Source: Teichococcus wenyumeiae (GTDB lineage Bacteria; Pseudomonadota; Alphaproteobacteria; Acetobacterales; Acetobacteraceae). Taken from it: a stretch of DNA of 64,000 nt. Both the position numbers and the translations under genes were made by a program. Below, piece by piece: positions 33,141 through 40,644 of the stretch. The notes beneath the pieces are model-generated. The model did no database searches. It saw only the letters and a list, made by a program, of their open reading frames with translations, and had not been told where the DNA came from. Within the stretch, counting starts at the first letter, position 1. Every line of letters begins with the position of its first letter. The stretch spans positions 1 to 64,000 of the forward strand of contig NZ_RFLX01000020.1 in NCBI RefSeq assembly GCF_003696345.1, given 5' to 3'.

Positions 33141-33217
33141 GGCCACCGGGCCGCTCCGTGCCACGTTGGCGGTGGTGGAACGGCCGGGCCCCGCTTCAGC
33201 GGCGTTGGTGGCTCGCT

Positions 33218-33751
33218 TCAGTCCCGCGCGGGGCGGCGGCGGAAGGCGTCCAGGCTGACCACCTGGGCCGGCCCCTCGGCCTCGGCTTCCTTCTCGCCTT
33301 CCTCGGCCGGGGCCGGGGCCGGGGAGAGGGGAAGGGTGTCGGGCACGTCCAGGATGTCCTCGGCCGCCTCGGGCGGGCCGAAGCGCAGGCCGACGCGGAC
33401 ATAAGGGTCCCAGAAGGCCGTCATGCTGCTGATGGGAATGACCAGCTTGGCCGGCACGCCGCCGAAGGACAGGCCGATGGAAACGGTCTGTGCCGCCCGG
33501 TCCACCTTCAGGTCCCAGAACTGGTGCTGGATGACGATGGTCATCTCTTCCGGGTAGCGCGCCTTGAGGTGCCCGGGGATCTGGACACCCGGGTGGTCGG
33601 TGCGGAAGGTCAGGTAGAAATGGTGGTCGCCGGGAAGGCCATGCGTTCCCACATGGTCCAGCGCGCGCAGCGCGACCTCACGCATCGCGTCCTCAGTCCA
33701 GCGATCGTAGGGCAGAAGGCTTTCAACCGGCTTCGTATCATCAGTCATCAT
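33218..33751 (-). CDS. sspB: SspB-alpha, ClpXP adaptor for ssrA-tagged proteins
   Basis: 177 residues of the alphaproteobacterial SspB family, which binds the tmRNA-encoded tag and delivers tagged proteins to ClpXP. The compact N-terminal domain (about 10-125) includes HFYLTFRTDHPGVQIP, IVIQHQFWDLKV and SIGLSFGGVPAKLVIP. After a Glu/Pro linker the C-terminus has QVVSLDAFRRRP, the expected ClpX-docking tail. The first of two adjacent ATG codons (33751/33748) is used. It lies about 95 nt downstream of ssrA on the same strand. Confidence 0.93.
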   Translation of the reverse strand: MMTDDTKPVESLLPYDRWTEDAMREVALRALDHVGTHGLPGDHHFYLTFRTDHPGVQIPGHLKARYPEEMTIVIQHQFWDLKVDRAAQTVSIGLSFGGVPAKLVIPISSMTAFWDPYVRVGLRFGPPEAAEDILDVPDTLPLSPAPAPAEEGEKEAEAEGPAQVVSLDAFRRRPARD

Positions 33752-33844
33752 GCAAAACCCCGGAGCGTGGCCAGAGTAGTGATCACGCGGCACCGCGGAA
33801 AGAGGCGGCGGCACGAAACCGTCGTTGGAAGCCGAAGTGGGGGG

Positions 33845-34128
33845 ATTCTGTTGCCCGGTTCCCCCCGGACCGCGCTTACCTATTGTTAGGCAGCGAGCGC
33901 CATGGTCTCGCGACCATTATCGTTGGCACTTGTGATATAGCCCGATAACGGCGGTACAATGCCGGGCAAAAGGTAAGTCTTTACCACACGCGTCGAGACT
34001 GTTTCGTCCCCATGCCACCACCATACGATCCCTGGTGGTTTGATTGGTGGAGACGCCGGGCACTGCCCCCGGGTCCGCAATGCTTATTCCAAATACCGTT
34101 TATCGCCATAGCCACCCGAAGGTGAGCG
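33845..34128 (-). ncRNA. ssrA: tmRNA, circularly permuted two-piece form
   Basis: Trans-translation RNA that rescues stalled ribosomes and appends a degradation tag. On the minus strand the acceptor piece comes first. It has a CACC-TTCG-GGTG hairpin, a 5-bp T-stem CCGGG/CCCGG (34072-34056) with loop GGCAGTG, and CGTCTCC-ACCA ending at 34045. A 33-nt intervening segment (34044-34012, itself a 7-bp hairpin) precedes the coding piece, which begins GGGGACG at 34011. GGGGACG pairs with CGTCTCC and includes the G3-U70 alanine identity pair. The tag frame is 33927-33886. Outer ends are approximate; a TATATT at 34139-34134 may be the -10. Confidence 0.93.
33886..33927 (-). other. tmRNA tag reading frame
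   Basis: Thirteen codons from the GCC resume codon, then TAA, encode the tag ANDNGRETMALAA. The C-terminal ALAA is the ClpX-recognised end common to ssrA tags, and the AND(N) start matches other alphaproteobacterial tags. Upstream, GCCCG...CGGGC can form the first pseudoknot stem. Confidence 0.9.
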
Positions 34129-34217
34129 AAACCAATATAGGGGCATGCGGGCCCGAAATCGAGGGGCCAGCGCTCAAATTCGCTTGGTTATGCTCTCGCC
34201 TGCCGTTCCGCCTGAAA

Positions 34218-35393
34218 TCAGGCCTTTGGCAGCTGCGTCTCGACAATGCGGGCATAGAGCGCGGCGCCATAGGGCGTCGTCTCGTCGTTGAAGTTATAGG
34301 CCGGGTTGTGCGGCGTGGCGCCCGGGCCGTTGCCGACATGGATATAGGCGCCCGGCACCTTCTCCATCATGAAGGAGAAGTCCTCGGACCCCATGCCCGG
34401 CTCCTTGTTGCGGGCCACCTTCTCCTCGCCCACCAAACCGGCGGCGGCATCGGCGAAGGCGGTGGTCAGCTCGGGATCGTTGATCGTGGGGGCGAAGATC
34501 AGGCGGAAATCCAGCTCGGCGCTGCCGCCGAGGCCCGCCGCCACGCCCTCGGCCACCCGCCGCATGCCGTCCTCGATCTGCTGCGCCACCTCGCGCGAGA
34601 AGAAGCGGGCGGTGCCGGAGAGCGTGGCCGTGTCCGGGATGACATTATAGGCATCGCCGCCCTGGATCTTGGTGATGGAGATCACCGCCGGCTCGAAGGG
34701 CGAGACATTGCGGGCCACGACGGTCTGGATGGCAGTGGCGATCTGGCAGGCGGCGATCACCGGGTCCACGCTGACCTCCGGCCGCGCGCCATGGGCGCCC
34801 TTGCCATGCACCGTGATGTCGAAGAAGGCGCCGCCCGCGGCGGTGGCGCCGGGGCGGATGCCGTATTCGCCCACCGGCATGTTCGGGCGGTTGTGCATGC
34901 CGAAGATGGCATCGCAGGGGAAGCGGTCGAAGAGCCCGTCCTCCAGCATAGCGAGGGCGCCGCCGCAGCCTTCCTCGCCGGGCTGGAAGATGAAATGCAC
35001 GGTGCCGTCGAAATTCTTGGTCTCCGCCAGGTACTTGGCGGCGCCCAGCAGCATGGTGGTATGGCCGTCATGGCCGCAGGCATGCATCTTGCCGGGCGTC
35101 TGGCTGGCATAGGGCAGGCCGGTTTTTTCCGTCATGGGCAGGGCGTCCATGTCCGCCCGCAGCCCCACGGCGCGGTTACCCTTGCCCGAGCGCAGCACGC
35201 CCACCACGCCCGTCTTGCCGACGCCGCGATGCACCTCGATGCCCCAGGATTCCAGCTTGTCGGCCACGATGCCGGCGGTGCGGTGCTCCTCCATCCCCAG
35301 CTCGGGATGGATGTGGAAATCATGGCGGATGGCGGTCAGCTCATCCTGGTAGCGGCGGATCTGGTCGATGGCGGAAGCGGGGGAGCCGGACAT
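34218..35393 (-). CDS. M20 family amidohydrolase
   Basis: 391 residues of the M20D carboxypeptidase/hippurate hydrolase group (amidohydrolase family). Metal-site segments are MHACGHDGHTTMLLGAA, IFQPGEEGCGGA, FGMHNRPNMPVG and GMGSEDFSFM. A dimerisation-domain segment FFDITVHGKGAHGARPEVSVD is also typical. It probably removes an acyl group or cleaves an N-acyl amino acid. The ATG at 35393 (MSGSPASAID) is preferred over the ORF-maximal start 39 nt upstream, whose Arg/His-rich leader is unlike the family. No operon partner is evident. Confidence 0.9.
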   Translation of the reverse strand: MSGSPASAIDQIRRYQDELTAIRHDFHIHPELGMEEHRTAGIVADKLESWGIEVHRGVGKTGVVGVLRSGKGNRAVGLRADMDALPMTEKTGLPYASQTPGKMHACGHDGHTTMLLGAAKYLAETKNFDGTVHFIFQPGEEGCGGALAMLEDGLFDRFPCDAIFGMHNRPNMPVGEYGIRPGATAAGGAFFDITVHGKGAHGARPEVSVDPVIAACQIATAIQTVVARNVSPFEPAVISITKIQGGDAYNVIPDTATLSGTARFFSREVAQQIEDGMRRVAEGVAAGLGGSAELDFRLIFAPTINDPELTTAFADAAAGLVGEEKVARNKEPGMGSEDFSFMMEKVPGAYIHVGNGPGATPHNPAYNFNDETTPYGAALYARIVETQLPKA

Positions 35394-35462
35394 GTCTGCT
35401 GGATTCCTGCGTCGGTGGCGGCAGCCATGCAAACACCGGCCCGGCGCAGGGGCAAGCCGGCC

Positions 35463-35840
35463 TCAGCGCCGCGAGGTCGGGCGGCTGCGGAGCTGGTCCA
35501 GCGCATCGGCATTGTCGCGCCCCCAGGCGTAGAGCAGCTCCACCGGCTCGATGAAGCGGGTGCCGAGGGGCGTCAGCCGGTATTCCACGGCGGGGGGAAT
35601 GGTACCCTGCACATGGCGCGTGACCAGCCCGCTGCCTTCCATCTCCCGCAGCGTCTGGGTCAGCATCTTCTTGGAGATGCCGGGCAGGCTGCGCTGCAGC
35701 ACGCCTGTGCGCGCCGTGCCGCCATGGCGGGCGTGCAGGGTATGCAGGATCATGCTGGTCCATTTGGTGGAGAACAGCTCCAGCACGCGGCGCGGCGCGC
35801 AGTCCTCCCGCCATGCTTCTTCCTCGCTGCCCGGCCGCAT
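35463..35840 (-). CDS. HxlR family transcriptional regulator
   Basis: 125-residue winged-helix regulator. CAPRRVLELFSTKWTSMILHTL is the typical HxlR start with a conserved Cys. RSLPGISKKMLTQTLREMEGSG is the recognition helix region, and VEYRLTPLGTRFIEPV is the wing. A near-perfect AGGAGGT ribosome site precedes the ATG. It is divergent from the SDR gene, with only 99 bp between the start codons, so it most likely controls that gene and itself. Confidence 0.92.
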   Translation of the reverse strand: MRPGSEEEAWREDCAPRRVLELFSTKWTSMILHTLHARHGGTARTGVLQRSLPGISKKMLTQTLREMEGSGLVTRHVQGTIPPAVEYRLTPLGTRFIEPVELLYAWGRDNADALDQLRSRPTSRR

Positions 35841-35853
35841 GGTGGTTACCTCC

Positions 35854-35879
35854 TGGTGCCTATGTCCCTGATTGGTGCC
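35854..35879. promoter_or_regulatory. candidate operator between hxlR and the SDR gene
   Basis: TGGTGCC occurs at 35854-35860 and again at 35873-35879, a 19-bp repeat period. It lies within the short divergent intergenic region where an HxlR dimer would be expected to bind. No motif database was used; the repeat itself is the only evidence. Confidence 0.35.
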
Positions 35880-35939
35880 GTCTAGAACCAGGGGCCGGCG
35901 CTGACTAGCTCAGGCGCCTTGAAGCGGATGGAGCATCTG

Positions 35940-37001
35940 ATGGCTGGAACAGCACTGGTGGTGGGCGCGAGCGGGATCGTCGGCAGCGCGACGGCGTCGT
36001 TGCTGCAGGCGCGGGGATGGACGGTGCATGGGCTGGCCCGCCGGCCCGTCGATCAGCCCGGCGTGCATCCCGTGGCCGCCGACCTGCAGGACGCGGCCGG
36101 CACGGCGGCGGCGCTGGCGGATCTGCGGCCGGATGCCGTGTTCATCACCACCTGGCTGCGGCAGAAGACGGAGGCGGAGAATATCCGCGTCAATGCCGCC
36201 ATGGTGCGCAACCTGCTGGACGCGCTGCGCCCGGGCGGCAGCACACAGCACGTGGCGCTGGTCACCGGCCTCAAGCACTACCTCGGCCCCTTCGAGGCCT
36301 ACGGCAAGGGCAAGCTGCCCCAGACGCCGTTCCGCGAGGAACAGGGCCGGCTGGAGGTGGAGAACTTCTATTACGCGCAGGAGGACGAGGTCTTCGCCGC
36401 CGCCGCGCGCGACGGCTTTTCCTGGAGCATCCACCGCCCGCATACCGTGATCGGCAAGGCGGTGGGCAATGCCATGAACATGGGCACCACCCTGGCCGTC
36501 TATGCCACCCTCTGCCGCGAGACCGGACGGCCCTTCCGCTTCCCTGGATCGGCCGCGCAGTGGAACGGGCTGACGGACATGACGGATGCGCGGATCCTGG
36601 CGCAGCACCTGCTCTGGGCTGCCACCACGGAGGCGGCGCATAACGAAGCCTTCAACATCGTTAATGGCGATGTGTTCCGCTGGAGCTGGATGTGGGGCCG
36701 GATCGCCAACTGGTTCGGCATCGAGCCCGCGCCCTTCGACGGCACGCTGCGGCCCCTGGAGGAGCAGATGGCCGGCGATGCCCCGCTCTGGCGCCGCATC
36801 GCCGAGCGGGAAGGGCTGGCGGAACCCGATCTCGGCCGGCTTGCCTCGCCCTGGCATACTGATGCGGATCTCGGCCGCCCGATCGAGGTGGTGACCGACA
36901 TGAGCAAGAGCCGCCGCCTCGGCTTCACCGCCTACCAGCCGACGGACGAGGCCTTCTTCGACCTCTTCGGCCAGCTCCGCGCCGACCGGCTCATTCCCTA
37001 G
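35940..37001 (+). CDS. SDR family oxidoreductase (PRISE-like)
   Basis: 353-residue extended short-chain reductase. The N-terminal NAD(P)-binding motif is VVGASGIVGSA. The segment VTGLKHYLGPFEAYGKG, followed by LEVENFYYAQED, resembles the progesterone-5beta-reductase/iridoid-synthase (PRISE) subgroup, where a conserved Tyr lies in the NFYY motif. The substrate is probably an enone but is unknown. The ATG at 35940 is chosen because GGAG lies 6 nt upstream; an in-frame ATG (35928) and a TTG (35919) are alternatives. Confidence 0.86.
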   Translation: MAGTALVVGASGIVGSATASLLQARGWTVHGLARRPVDQPGVHPVAADLQDAAGTAAALADLRPDAVFITTWLRQKTEAENIRVNAAMVRNLLDALRPGGSTQHVALVTGLKHYLGPFEAYGKGKLPQTPFREEQGRLEVENFYYAQEDEVFAAAARDGFSWSIHRPHTVIGKAVGNAMNMGTTLAVYATLCRETGRPFRFPGSAAQWNGLTDMTDARILAQHLLWAATTEAAHNEAFNIVNGDVFRWSWMWGRIANWFGIEPAPFDGTLRPLEEQMAGDAPLWRRIAEREGLAEPDLGRLASPWHTDADLGRPIEVVTDMSKSRRLGFTAYQPTDEAFFDLFGQLRADRLIP

Positions 37002-37010
37002 TCTGCATGG

Positions 37011-37036
37011 GCCGGGGCCGCTCGAACGGCCCCGGC
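37011..37036 (+). terminator. strong GC hairpin after the SDR gene
   Basis: GCCGGGGCCG and its exact complement, loop CTCGAA, start 10 nt after the SDR stop. No immediate T-run is present (CCTTTT comes about 15 nt later), so it could be an atypical or Rho-assisted terminator. Confidence 0.5.
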
Positions 37037-37117
37037 TCAGCCCGGACCCGCGCCTTTTGCGCTAGTGCCGGCGCCCCCCAAAGGGTAATCCCACCGCCGG
37101 TTTGAGTGGGGGCGAGC

Positions 37118-38056
37118 ATGGCACTGACGGACGCACAGCAGCAGGAACTGGCGGAGGCGAAAGCCGCCCGCTTCGAGACCCGCCGCCCCACCGTGCCGGC
37201 GCTGGAAGCCATGCTCTTCGAGCCCATCCCGCTGCTGGACCACGGCTTCATCCGCGTCATCGACTACATGGGCGACGACTCGGCGGTGGTGCAGGCGGCG
37301 CGCGTCTCCTACGGCCGTGGCACCAAGGCGGTGAGCGAGGACCGCGGGCTGATCCGCTACCTGATGCGGCACTGGCACTCCACGCCCTTCGAGATGTGCG
37401 AGATCAAGTTCCACGTGAAGCTGCCGATCTTCGTGGCGCGGCAGTGGATCCGCCACCGCATGGCGAATGTGAACGAGTATTCGGCCCGGTATTCCGTCAT
37501 GGACCGGGAATTCTACATCCCGGCGCCGGAGCAGCTCGCGGCGCAATCCGCCTCCAACCGCCAGGGGCGGGGCGAGGTGCTGGCCGGCGAGGACGCGGCC
37601 CGCGTCATGGACCTGCTGCGCCAGGATGCCACCACCGCCTACGACCACTACATCGAGATGCTGAACGAGGATGAATCCGGCGCCGTCATGGACCCGGGCC
37701 GGCAGGGGCTGGCGCGGGAACTGGCGCGGATGAACCTGACGCTGAACACCTATACCCAGTGGTACTGGAAGACCGACCTCCATAACCTGATGAACTTCCT
37801 GCGCCTGCGCGCCGACGCGCATGCCCAGTACGAGATCCGGGTCTATGCCGAGGCGATGCTGCGGGTGCTGGAGGCCTGGGTGCCGGCGGTCTCCGAGGCC
37901 TTCCGCGACTATCGCCTGGGCGCCGTGACGCTGTCCGCCCAGATGCTGGACATCACCCGCCGCCTACTGGCGGGCGAGGCGGTGGACCAGGCCGGCACCG
38001 GCCTGTCCAAGCGCGAATGGCGCGAGCTGATGGTGATGCTGGGCCGGGAGGCCTGA
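37118..38056 (+). CDS. thyX: FAD-dependent thymidylate synthase ThyX
   Basis: Makes dTMP from dUMP using FAD, NADPH and methylenetetrahydrofolate, without needing ThyA/DHFR coupling. The 312 residues contain the ThyX motif [14 protein letters not shown] (112-125), fitting RHRxxxxNExSxRY, and the C-terminal region [21 protein letters not shown]. The ATG at 37118 is preferred; a GTG four codons upstream is possible, but it uses the GTGGGGG that probably serves as the ribosome site. Confidence 0.95.
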   Translation: MALTDAQQQELAEAKAARFETRRPTVPALEAMLFEPIPLLDHGFIRVIDYMGDDSAVVQAARVSYGRGTKAVSEDRGLIRYLMRHWHSTPFEMCEIKFHVKLPIFVARQWIRHRMANVNEYSARYSVMDREFYIPAPEQLAAQSASNRQGRGEVLAGEDAARVMDLLRQDATTAYDHYIEMLNEDESGAVMDPGRQGLARELARMNLTLNTYTQWYWKTDLHNLMNFLRLRADAHAQYEIRVYAEAMLRVLEAWVPAVSEAFRDYRLGAVTLSAQMLDITRRLLAGEAVDQAGTGLSKREWRELMVMLGREA

Positions 38057-38212
38057 GCCCTGGCCGCCGCGCCCCGCAGCAACCCCGCCGCCGCAACCAA
38101 GCCCGCGCGTGCCCCCCGGGCGGCGGCGCGCGGCAGCGGCAAGGGCCGGGCGCCCAAGCGCTCGGAACGCTTCCGCCTTTGGCTGGCCCTGCTGCCGCGC
38201 CATTGGCTGGCG

Positions 38213-38401
38213 GTGGCGGTGATCGTGGTGGTGCTGCTGATCGGCATCCCGCTGGCGGTGGCGCTGGTGGGGGATCTCGGCGCGCTGCTGCTGCTGGTGG
38301 GCGTCGGCGGCTTCGCCCTTGGACGCGCCACCGCGCGACACGACATCCCGGGCACGGCAGCGCGCGGCAAGGCGCCACGCCGCCGGGCGGAAGGGGGATA
38401 G
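38213..38401 (+). CDS. small hypothetical membrane protein
   Basis: 62 residues from a GTG start: two hydrophobic segments (MAVIVVVLLIGIPLAVALV and GALLLLVGVGGFALG) and a basic C-terminus. The same frame is open back to a CTG at 38060 just after the thyX stop. Using that would add a Lys/Arg/Pro-rich 51-residue N-terminal extension, which would act as a positive-inside cytoplasmic region. The start is therefore uncertain. Function unknown; it ends 1 nt before the next small membrane gene. Confidence 0.5.
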   Translation: MAVIVVVLLIGIPLAVALVGDLGALLLLVGVGGFALGRATARHDIPGTAARGKAPRRRAEGG

Positions 38402-38402
38402 G

Positions 38403-38624
38403 ATGTTCTGGGTTCTGATGCTGCTGGTGCTGCTGGTCTTCGGCCTGCCGATGATGATGCTCTTCGCCGCGCTCTCGGTCGGCGTCTGGCTGGTGGGGGC
38501 GGTGCTGGGGCTGGTCTGGGCGGTGCTGACCTTCGTCTTCAACGACGCGGCCACGGCGCTGCTGGTCGTGGCCGCGCTCTGGTTCGGCTATGCCTGGGGC
38601 CGCAAAAGGCAGCGAGGCCTGTGA
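38403..38624 (+). CDS. small hypothetical membrane protein
   Basis: 73 residues, almost wholly hydrophobic, with two to three membrane helices (FWVLMLLVLLVFGLPMMMLF, LVGAVLGLVWAVLTFVF, AATALLVVAALWFGYAWG) and a basic tail RKRQRGL. A good ribosome site (AAGGGGG) precedes the ATG. Its TGA overlaps the GTG start of the ribokinase-like gene, so the three genes probably form one unit. No recognised family. Confidence 0.7.
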   Translation: MFWVLMLLVLLVFGLPMMMLFAALSVGVWLVGAVLGLVWAVLTFVFNDAATALLVVAALWFGYAWGRKRQRGL

Positions 38625-39511
38625 GCGTCCTGGTCTTCGGCTCCGCCAATGCCGACCTGATCTTCCCAACCCCCACGCTGCCGGCGCCGGGCGAGACGGT
38701 GCTGGGAGAAAGCTGGCGCGCATCGCCTGGGGGCAAGGGCGCCAACCAGGCCACGGCGGCGGCCCGTGCCGGGGCGCGGACCCATTTCATCGGCGCCGTG
38801 GGCACGGATTCGCTGGCGGAGGTCGCGCTCTCCGGCATGGCGGCGGCGGGGGTGGACCTGTCTGGCCTGGCGCGGGTGGGGGTGGCCACCGGCGCCGCCG
38901 CCATCTGCGTCGATGCCAGGGGCGCCAACCAGATTTCCGTGGCCTCCGGCGCCAATATGGCGGTGCGGGCGACGCAGGTGGCGGATGCCGAGCTGGGCCC
39001 CGACACCGTGCTGCTGCTGCAGATGGAAGTGCCGGTGGAGGAGATGGTGGCGCTGGTGGCCCGTGCCCGCGCCGCGGGGGCCCGCATCATCCTGAACCTG
39101 GCGCCGCCCGCGCCGGTGCCGGAGGCCATGCTGCGGCAGATCGACCTGCTGGTGGCCAATGAACATGAGGCCGCCTGGCTGGCCGCCAGCCTGGGCGTGG
39201 CGCCCGAGGCGGCGGCGTTGCGCGGCGCGCTCGGCATCGACGTGGTGGTGACGCGGGGCGAGCAGGGGTCCGAAGCCGCGACGGCCACCGGCACGCATCA
39301 CCAGCCCGCCTTCCAGGCCCTGGCGGTGGATACCACCGGCGCCGGCGATTGCTGGTGCGGCACGCTGGCCGCCGCGCTGGATGCCGGGGAGGACCTGCCC
39401 ACCGCCATGCGCCGCGCCAGCGCCGCCGCCGCCATCGCCGTGGGGCGGGAAGGGGCGGCCGTTGCGATGCCCACGGCCACCGAGACCGAGGCGCTGCTGG
39501 CTTCCGCCTGA
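38621..39511 (+). CDS. rbsK: PfkB family ribokinase
   Basis: 296-residue sugar kinase. The first PfkB signature region is SPGGKGANQATAAARAGA, the anion hole and catalytic base lie in VDTTGAGDCWCGTLAAAL, and LLLLQMEVPVEE and VVVTRGEQG are typical of ribokinase. The start is GTG overlapping the preceding stop (GTGA). The substrate is probably ribose or a related sugar; no transporter genes accompany it. Confidence 0.85.
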   Translation: MSVLVFGSANADLIFPTPTLPAPGETVLGESWRASPGGKGANQATAAARAGARTHFIGAVGTDSLAEVALSGMAAAGVDLSGLARVGVATGAAAICVDARGANQISVASGANMAVRATQVADAELGPDTVLLLQMEVPVEEMVALVARARAAGARIILNLAPPAPVPEAMLRQIDLLVANEHEAAWLAASLGVAPEAAALRGALGIDVVVTRGEQGSEAATATGTHHQPAFQALAVDTTGAGDCWCGTLAAALDAGEDLPTAMRRASAAAAIAVGREGAAVAMPTATETEALLASA

Positions 39512-39618
39512 CGCCAGCGCCGTTGCGAACACGGCGTATTCTCGTCAAGTTTTTGATTTAAAAGGATATTATCACGAGACGGCGCGGCCCCGGCCATAAT
39601 TGGCTCGGGAGTCGCCGC

Positions 39619-39918
39619 ATGAGACGCCTTGAGGACCTGACCGAAGCCGACCCCCTCGCCCTGGCCATTTCCAGCGAGGAGGATTCGCGCATCTAAAGGC
39701 ACTTCGCCCTGCGCCTGCGGGGCAGCTATCCGGCTTCGGCCGCGGTCTTCAACGCCATAGCGGCGACGGTGGCGGGCGCCGTGGTGGTGGTGGAGCTGCT
39801 GCTGATTTCCTGGGTGCGCTGGAAATACGTGGAAACGCCCTTCCAGTCCGCCACCGTCCAGGTGGTGCTGGGCGGCGTGCTGGTGCTGCTGGCGGGCATC
39901 TTCATCGGCAGCGCCTGA
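39619..39918 (+). pseudogene. mbfA-type ferritin/VIT iron exporter remnant
   Basis: One continuous 100-codon frame with an internal TAA at 39694 (codon 26). The N-terminal part (LTEADPLALAISSEEDSRI, stop, then RHFALRLRGSYPASAAVF) matches the start of membrane-bound ferritin A, where a Tyr normally follows SRI. The C-terminal part (VVVVELLLISWVRW, then KYVETPFQ and QVVLGGVLVLLAGIFIGSA) matches the last helices of its VIT domain. About 220 intervening codons are missing. It is thus broken by a nonsense codon and a large internal deletion. Comparison is from memory of the family. Confidence 0.75.
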
Positions 39919-39933
39919 GGCGCTGCCAGGAGA

Positions 39934-40644
39934 TCACAGCGTGACGCGGGACAGCCGCGCCAGGGCCCGCGCATCCACCTCCGCCATGCGGGCGCGGTAA
40001 GGGGCAGTAGCCGCGCGCGCGGCTTCCAGCACCGCATCGCCGGCCTCATCCGGGCTGCCGGCGCCGGGGAAGGGGGGCTCGGGTGCGTATTCCAGGCCAA
40101 GCTGCACCTGGCGGGCGAAAGTCTCGCCCTCCAGGGCCGCCACCAGGGTCAGCGCGAAATCGATGCCGGCGGTGACGCCGCCGCCAGTGATGCGGTTGCG
40201 GTCCACCACCACCCGCGCCTTTTCCGGCTCGGCCCCGAATGCCGCCAGCCGGTCGTGCGAGGCCCAGTGGGTGGTGGCCTTGAAGCCATGCAGCAGCCCC
40301 GCCGCCGCCAGCACCAGCGCCCCGGTGCAGACGGAGGTGAGGAAGCGGCAGCCGATCTCCTGCTCCCGCAGGAAATGCAGCACGGCCTCGTCCTCCATGG
40401 CCTCCAGGTGACCGGGGCCACCGGGGACGCAGATGAGGTCGAGCTGCGGGCAGTTCTCCAGCGTCACCGTCGGCAGCACCTTCAGGCCGCTGCCCTCCAC
40501 CGGCGCCAGGTCCTTGGCCACCACATGCAGGGTGGCGCCGGGCAGGCGGGAAAGCACCTCCCAGGGTCCGGCGAAGTCCAGATGCGTCATGCGGGGAAAG
40601 ATCAGGAAGCCAATCTGCAGGCCGGTGTCCGACACGCGCTTCAC
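39934..40644 (-). CDS. DJ-1/PfpI family protein, isocyanide hydratase-like
   Basis: 236 residues of the DJ-1/PfpI superfamily. FLIFPRMTHLDFAGPWEVLSR carries the conserved Asp of isocyanide hydratase (InhA). The nucleophile elbow is TSVCTGALVLAAAGLL with Cys followed by Thr, and TTHWAS follows as in InhA. This group hydrates isonitriles to N-formamides, though many members have other roles. The start is GTG at 40644, overlapping the mrp stop (GTGA), so the two genes are likely cotranscribed. Confidence 0.83.
   Translation of the reverse strand: MKRVSDTGLQIGFLIFPRMTHLDFAGPWEVLSRLPGATLHVVAKDLAPVEGSGLKVLPTVTLENCPQLDLICVPGGPGHLEAMEDEAVLHFLREQEIGCRFLTSVCTGALVLAAAGLLHGFKATTHWASHDRLAAFGAEPEKARVVVDRNRITGGGVTAGIDFALTLVAALEGETFARQVQLGLEYAPEPPFPGAGSPDEAGDAVLEAARAATAPYRARMAEVDARALARLSRVTL

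Noticed and set aside
33141..33217. Imperfect GC hairpin between the DUF853 gene and sspB as a terminator
   Set aside because: The arms contain several mismatches and no T-run on either strand.
39541..39600. Irr/Fur-type operator upstream of the mbfA remnant
   Set aside because: AT-rich, but no convincing palindromic match to a known iron box could be aligned by eye.
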